The notes below the pieces were generated by a model. That model was given only the letters and a program-made list of their open reading frames with translations. It did no database searches and was not told the origin of the DNA. From positions 186,001 through 250,000 of the forward strand of contig NZ_JAAZWE010000007.1 of NCBI RefSeq assembly GCF_013185185.1: a stretch of 64,000 nucleotides of DNA, written 5' to 3'. This stretch comes from Saccharibacillus endophyticus (GTDB lineage Bacteria; Bacillota; Bacilli; Paenibacillales; Paenibacillaceae). Made by a program: the position numbers and the translations under genes. This document shows, piece after piece, positions 61,366 to 64,000 of the stretch; position 1 is the first letter of the stretch; each line of letters begins with the position of its first letter.

Positions 61366-62348
61366 ACATCGCGACAATAGGCACAGGCTCGATCGTAGAT
61401 GCCGTTTTGGCGGCGATTGGCCGATTGGAAGACGTAACGTGCATCGCCATGTACTCCCGGAAAAAAGAAACGGCGCAGCCGCTTGCTAGCAAATACGGAG
61501 TCGGTACCGTTTACACGGATCTGAATTCGTTATTTGCGGACCCTAACATCGACCTGATCTACATCGCTTCGCCCAACAGCCTGCATTACGAACAATCTTA
61601 CCAAGCTTTGCAGCACGGCAAACATGTCGTCTGCGAAAAGCCGTTTACGTCAACGAAGCAAGAAGCGGAGAAATTGATCGCGCTGGCAAAAGAAAAGAAC
61701 CTGTTCTTATTCGAGGCCATCTCCAATATTCACTTGCCGAACATGAAGATCGTGCAGGAACAACTGCATAAGCTGGGCTCGATCAAAATGATCCAGTGCA
61801 ACTACAGCCAATACTCGCGCAAATACAACGACCTGTTGGCCGGCGAGACGCCCAACGTGTTCAATCCGAACTTCTCCGGCGGCGCGCTGATGGACATCAA
61901 TATCTATAATCTGCATCTGGTCATGAACCTGTTCGGCAGTCCGGATTCGATAGCGTACACCGCCAACCAGCATACGAACGGAATCGACACATCCGGCGTG
62001 CTCGTGCTCAAATACCCGGAGTTCATTGCCGAATGCGTAGGCGCCAAAGATACGACCGGCATGAACTTCGTTCTGATTCAAGGGGAAAAAGGCTATCTTC
62101 AGATCGTAGGCGGAGCGAACGGCTGCAAAGAGATATTGCTTCAGCTCGGACAAGAGCCTGCCGAAACCTTAAATGCACAGACGGAAGCCAATTGGTTATT
62201 TTACGAATGGCAAGCTTTTAGGGATATAGCTGCAAGTGCGGACTATAATCGATGCTACGAACTCCTCGACCACAGCCAATCCGTCATGAATGTGCTTGTA
62301 CAAGCGCGCCAAAAAGCCGGAATCGTGTTTGCGGCGGATCACCAATAA
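61362..62348 (+). CDS. Gfo/Idh/MocA family oxidoreductase 2
   Basis: A 328-residue paralog of the previous enzyme: NIATIGTGSIVDAVL, IASPNSLHYEQSYQALQHGKHVVCEKPFTSTKQEAEKLI, SGGALMDINIYNLHLVMNLFGSPD. The ATG overlaps the previous stop (ATGA), so the pair is translated together. Pairs of such dehydrogenases often act in consecutive oxidation/reduction steps on one sugar or inositol-like compound. Confidence 0.92.
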   Translation: MNIATIGTGSIVDAVLAAIGRLEDVTCIAMYSRKKETAQPLASKYGVGTVYTDLNSLFADPNIDLIYIASPNSLHYEQSYQALQHGKHVVCEKPFTSTKQEAEKLIALAKEKNLFLFEAISNIHLPNMKIVQEQLHKLGSIKMIQCNYSQYSRKYNDLLAGETPNVFNPNFSGGALMDINIYNLHLVMNLFGSPDSIAYTANQHTNGIDTSGVLVLKYPEFIAECVGAKDTTGMNFVLIQGEKGYLQIVGGANGCKEILLQLGQEPAETLNAQTEANWLFYEWQAFRDIAASADYNRCYELLDHSQSVMNVLVQARQKAGIVFAADHQ

Positions 62349-62354
62349 TAGTGC

Positions 62355-63149
62355 TTAGAGCGTATCCGTGATACTGCTCATATATAAAATATCGAACAGG
62401 TACAGCACGGAAACCATCGACGACATTTTGGATAGCCTCAATTGCTCGTTGTAACCGTGCGTGAGCAGCGTTTCCGTGCAAGAACGGGATAACGTCGAAT
62501 CATTGGAACCCGTCACGGCCACCACATTCATATTCTTATCGTTCAGCATGCGTACCACTTCGACCATCGAACGATTTTCGCCCGTATGGGAAATGACAAA
62601 AGAAAGCGTCGGACTACCCGGCTTCAACGTCAGCAGATAATGCCGATCAGCATCGTTATGCGCAATGGCCGAGATCCCGAGCTCATTCCATTTGGTACAC
62701 GCCTGCTGCGCTAAGTAATAGTTCATATCGCTGCCATAAATGTCGATACGCGCAGCGCTTTTCACCCATTCCGCGATCCGCACCAAAGCCGAAGGATTCA
62801 GCGTACTTCGTGTATCATTCAAAGCTTGCCCATACAAATACGGAACCGACTCGATCGCGGCCACCACATCCCCCCGCTCGGCAGCAAGATCACTCTCCGA
62901 CTGCAGCGCCGAAGGCTGCTGCCTATAATCCAGCGCAAGCTTAAGCTGAAAGTCCGGGTACCCTCGGGTGCCCAGCTTTTTACATAACCGCACAATCGTC
63001 GAAGCACTCGTAAACGTTTGCCGACCCAGTTCATGCGCGGTAGAATGAAAGACAACTTCGGGATCTTTTAAAATATAATCTACAATATGCTTTTCCTGCG
63101 TCGTCAACTGAGAAGCATATTTTAACTTTTGCAATAAGTTGAACTCCAT
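62355..63149 (-). CDS. MurR/RpiR family transcriptional regulator
   Basis: A 264-residue regulator: N-terminal HTH_6 (LTTQEKHIVDYILKDPEVVFHSTAHELGRQTFTSASTIVRLCKKLGTRGYPDFQLKL) and a C-terminal SIS domain for phosphosugars (RIDIYGSDMNYYLAQQACTKWNELG, SFVISHTGENRSMVEVVRMLNDKNMNVVAVTG). ATG at 63149 follows AAAGGAA. It converges with the two dehydrogenase genes 7 bases away and probably controls them in response to a sugar phosphate. Confidence 0.92.
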   Translation of the reverse strand: MEFNLLQKLKYASQLTTQEKHIVDYILKDPEVVFHSTAHELGRQTFTSASTIVRLCKKLGTRGYPDFQLKLALDYRQQPSALQSESDLAAERGDVVAAIESVPYLYGQALNDTRSTLNPSALVRIAEWVKSAARIDIYGSDMNYYLAQQACTKWNELGISAIAHNDADRHYLLTLKPGSPTLSFVISHTGENRSMVEVVRMLNDKNMNVVAVTGSNDSTLSRSCTETLLTHGYNEQLRLSKMSSMVSVLYLFDILYMSSITDTL

Positions 63150-63200
63150 GTTTTTCTCATTTCCTTTCCTACCGAACTTTAATAAAACCGATGCTTTGCA

Positions 63201-63396
63201 TCTCAATGTACCGAAAAACCGCAACGTAGCTGGAAGCGAGAAGACGGAGAGAGAAATTCAGTGAAAGACGCCTTTGAACTCGGAAAATTCCTTATTCAAA
63301 TCCCATCCATTTTCCGAGTGAGACAGCGAATTGAACGAATTTCTCTCGCAGTCTTCTCGCTTCCCCCGCCTACGTAACTTTTTCGAAACGTTGAGA
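63201..63396 (+). repeat. Palindromic intergenic repeat, copy 6 (long type, plus orientation)
   Basis: The most complete copy: TCTCAA/TTGAGA, CGAAAAA/TTTTTCG, GGAAGCGAGAAG/CTTCTCGCTTCC, GAGAGAAATTC/GAATTTCTCTC and the apical stem CTCGGAAAA/TTTTCCGAG. It occupies most of the region between the divergent RpiR and AraC starts. Confidence 0.9.
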
Positions 63397-63432
63397 TACT
63401 CTGCATCTTTTATAAATTTAGGAGGCCCACAA

Positions 63433-64000
63433 TGTCTGAACTCGGCGGAAGCCTGTTCCAACAACAATTGCTGGAAAACGGATACGGCCCCCGTTTCCAC
63501 GCTTACTATTATAAACAATGGTCCGCCTACGAGATGGATTACCATCGCCATAATTCCACCGAGATCATGTACCTGATGAGCGGAAGCTGCATCGTGGACG
63601 TCATGGCGGACGAACGCGAAGAACGGTACCGGTTGAAAAAAGGCGAGCTGATCCTGCTGGACGCCAACGTGCCGCACCGCCTGATCGTCGAAAACGAAGT
63701 TGCCTGCCGGATGCTGAACGTGGAGTTTTCTTTTATATCGCTGGAGGCCGGAAGCGAGGCGGCGATCAGCATCAGCGCGCTCGCCAAGGAAGAAGCGGCG
63801 CTGGCGGAATTGCTGCAAACTCCTTTTGCCAGCCTGGTGCTGCCCGATCCCGAAGAAGTGCTGCATGCGCTGAAGTCGCTGGTGCTGGAACTGGACCGGC
63901 AGCACGGCAAACAGAACGTCATGGTGCGCCTGCTGTTCGCCGAGCTGCTGCTGCGTCTGGCCCGGCTGCACCGGGAGCAGTTGAATCCGAGCCGCCAGCA
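63433..64000 (+). CDS. AraC family transcriptional regulator, N-terminal part (runs off the edge)
   Basis: 189 complete codons are visible without a stop. The start ATG is 6 bases after AGGAGG. The N-terminal cupin sensor is clear: YHRHNSTEIMYLMSGSCIVDV, then RLKKGELILLDANVPHRLIV. The AraC-type HTH would lie beyond the window. The ligand is likely a sugar. Confidence 0.85.

Overview
The window looks like chromosomal DNA from a Gram-positive member of the Paenibacillaceae (Paenibacillus/Saccharibacillus type). The basis is strong GGAGG ribosome binding sites, lipoproteins with classical lipoboxes, two surface proteins ending in triple SLH domains, a SigB-type promoter, Bacillus-type gene pairs (a YclNOPQ-like siderophore importer, a YoaS/YozG-like pair, an RlmD-type methyltransferase, DbpA/YxiN) and moderately high GC. 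I saw no rRNA, tRNA, CRISPR array, prophage or insertion sequence with a transposase.

Layout. 1-2 kb: gluconeogenesis control (end of a CcpN-like regulator, PEP synthase/PPDK regulatory protein, GlpX). 2.4-9.8 kb: CDF metal exporter, FAD monooxygenase, a TetR-MFS efflux operon, and a small operon with a spermidine synthase-like protein and a phosphatase. 9.9-11.7 kb: SstT, flanked by two paralogous small membrane protein genes, one of them frameshifted. 12.2-16.1 kb: Fur-box-controlled siderophore ABC importer. 16.5-26.7 kb: two large mosaic SLH/NHL/GLUG surface proteins around a decayed ACT-UPF0210 pair. 26.8-27.3 kb: a tandem repeat array, then a promoter and a candidate C-rich small RNA. 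27.5-36 kb: regulators (TetR/SDR, YoaS/YozG-like, PadR/CPBP) and RNA-modifying enzymes. 36.0-36.3 kb: a probable type I toxin-antitoxin locus. 36.5-42.4 kb: DbpA, a secreted rhamnogalacturonan lyase and an AlkD-like protein. 42.7-50.4 kb: poorly characterised proteins, a lipoprotein/histidine kinase operon and several copies of a palindromic repeat. 50.5-64 kb: membrane glycosyltransferase, class I aldolase, GGDEF/EAL protein, SigB-type stress genes, paired Gfo/Idh/MocA dehydrogenases with an RpiR regulator, and the start of an AraC regulator.

Three signals stand out beyond the gene list. (1) A family of about 100-200 bp palindromic intergenic repeats (six copies plus a fragment, both orientations) keeps its stems while changing sequence, as expected of a structure under selection; two copies sit between near-duplicate terminator hairpins. 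(2) Four promoters share the architecture TTCAG-N6-TTCAG-N10-TATAnT (TTTAG in one). They lie before both SLH genes, a candidate small RNA and a membrane glycosyltransferase operon, which suggests an undescribed cell-envelope regulon. (3) A 27-residue holin-like toxin peptide with a convergent antisense RNA fits a Par-type type I toxin-antitoxin system.

All calls come from reading the sequence and recalling families; no database search was run. Start sites were moved from the longest frame wherever a ribosome binding site or family length argued for it.
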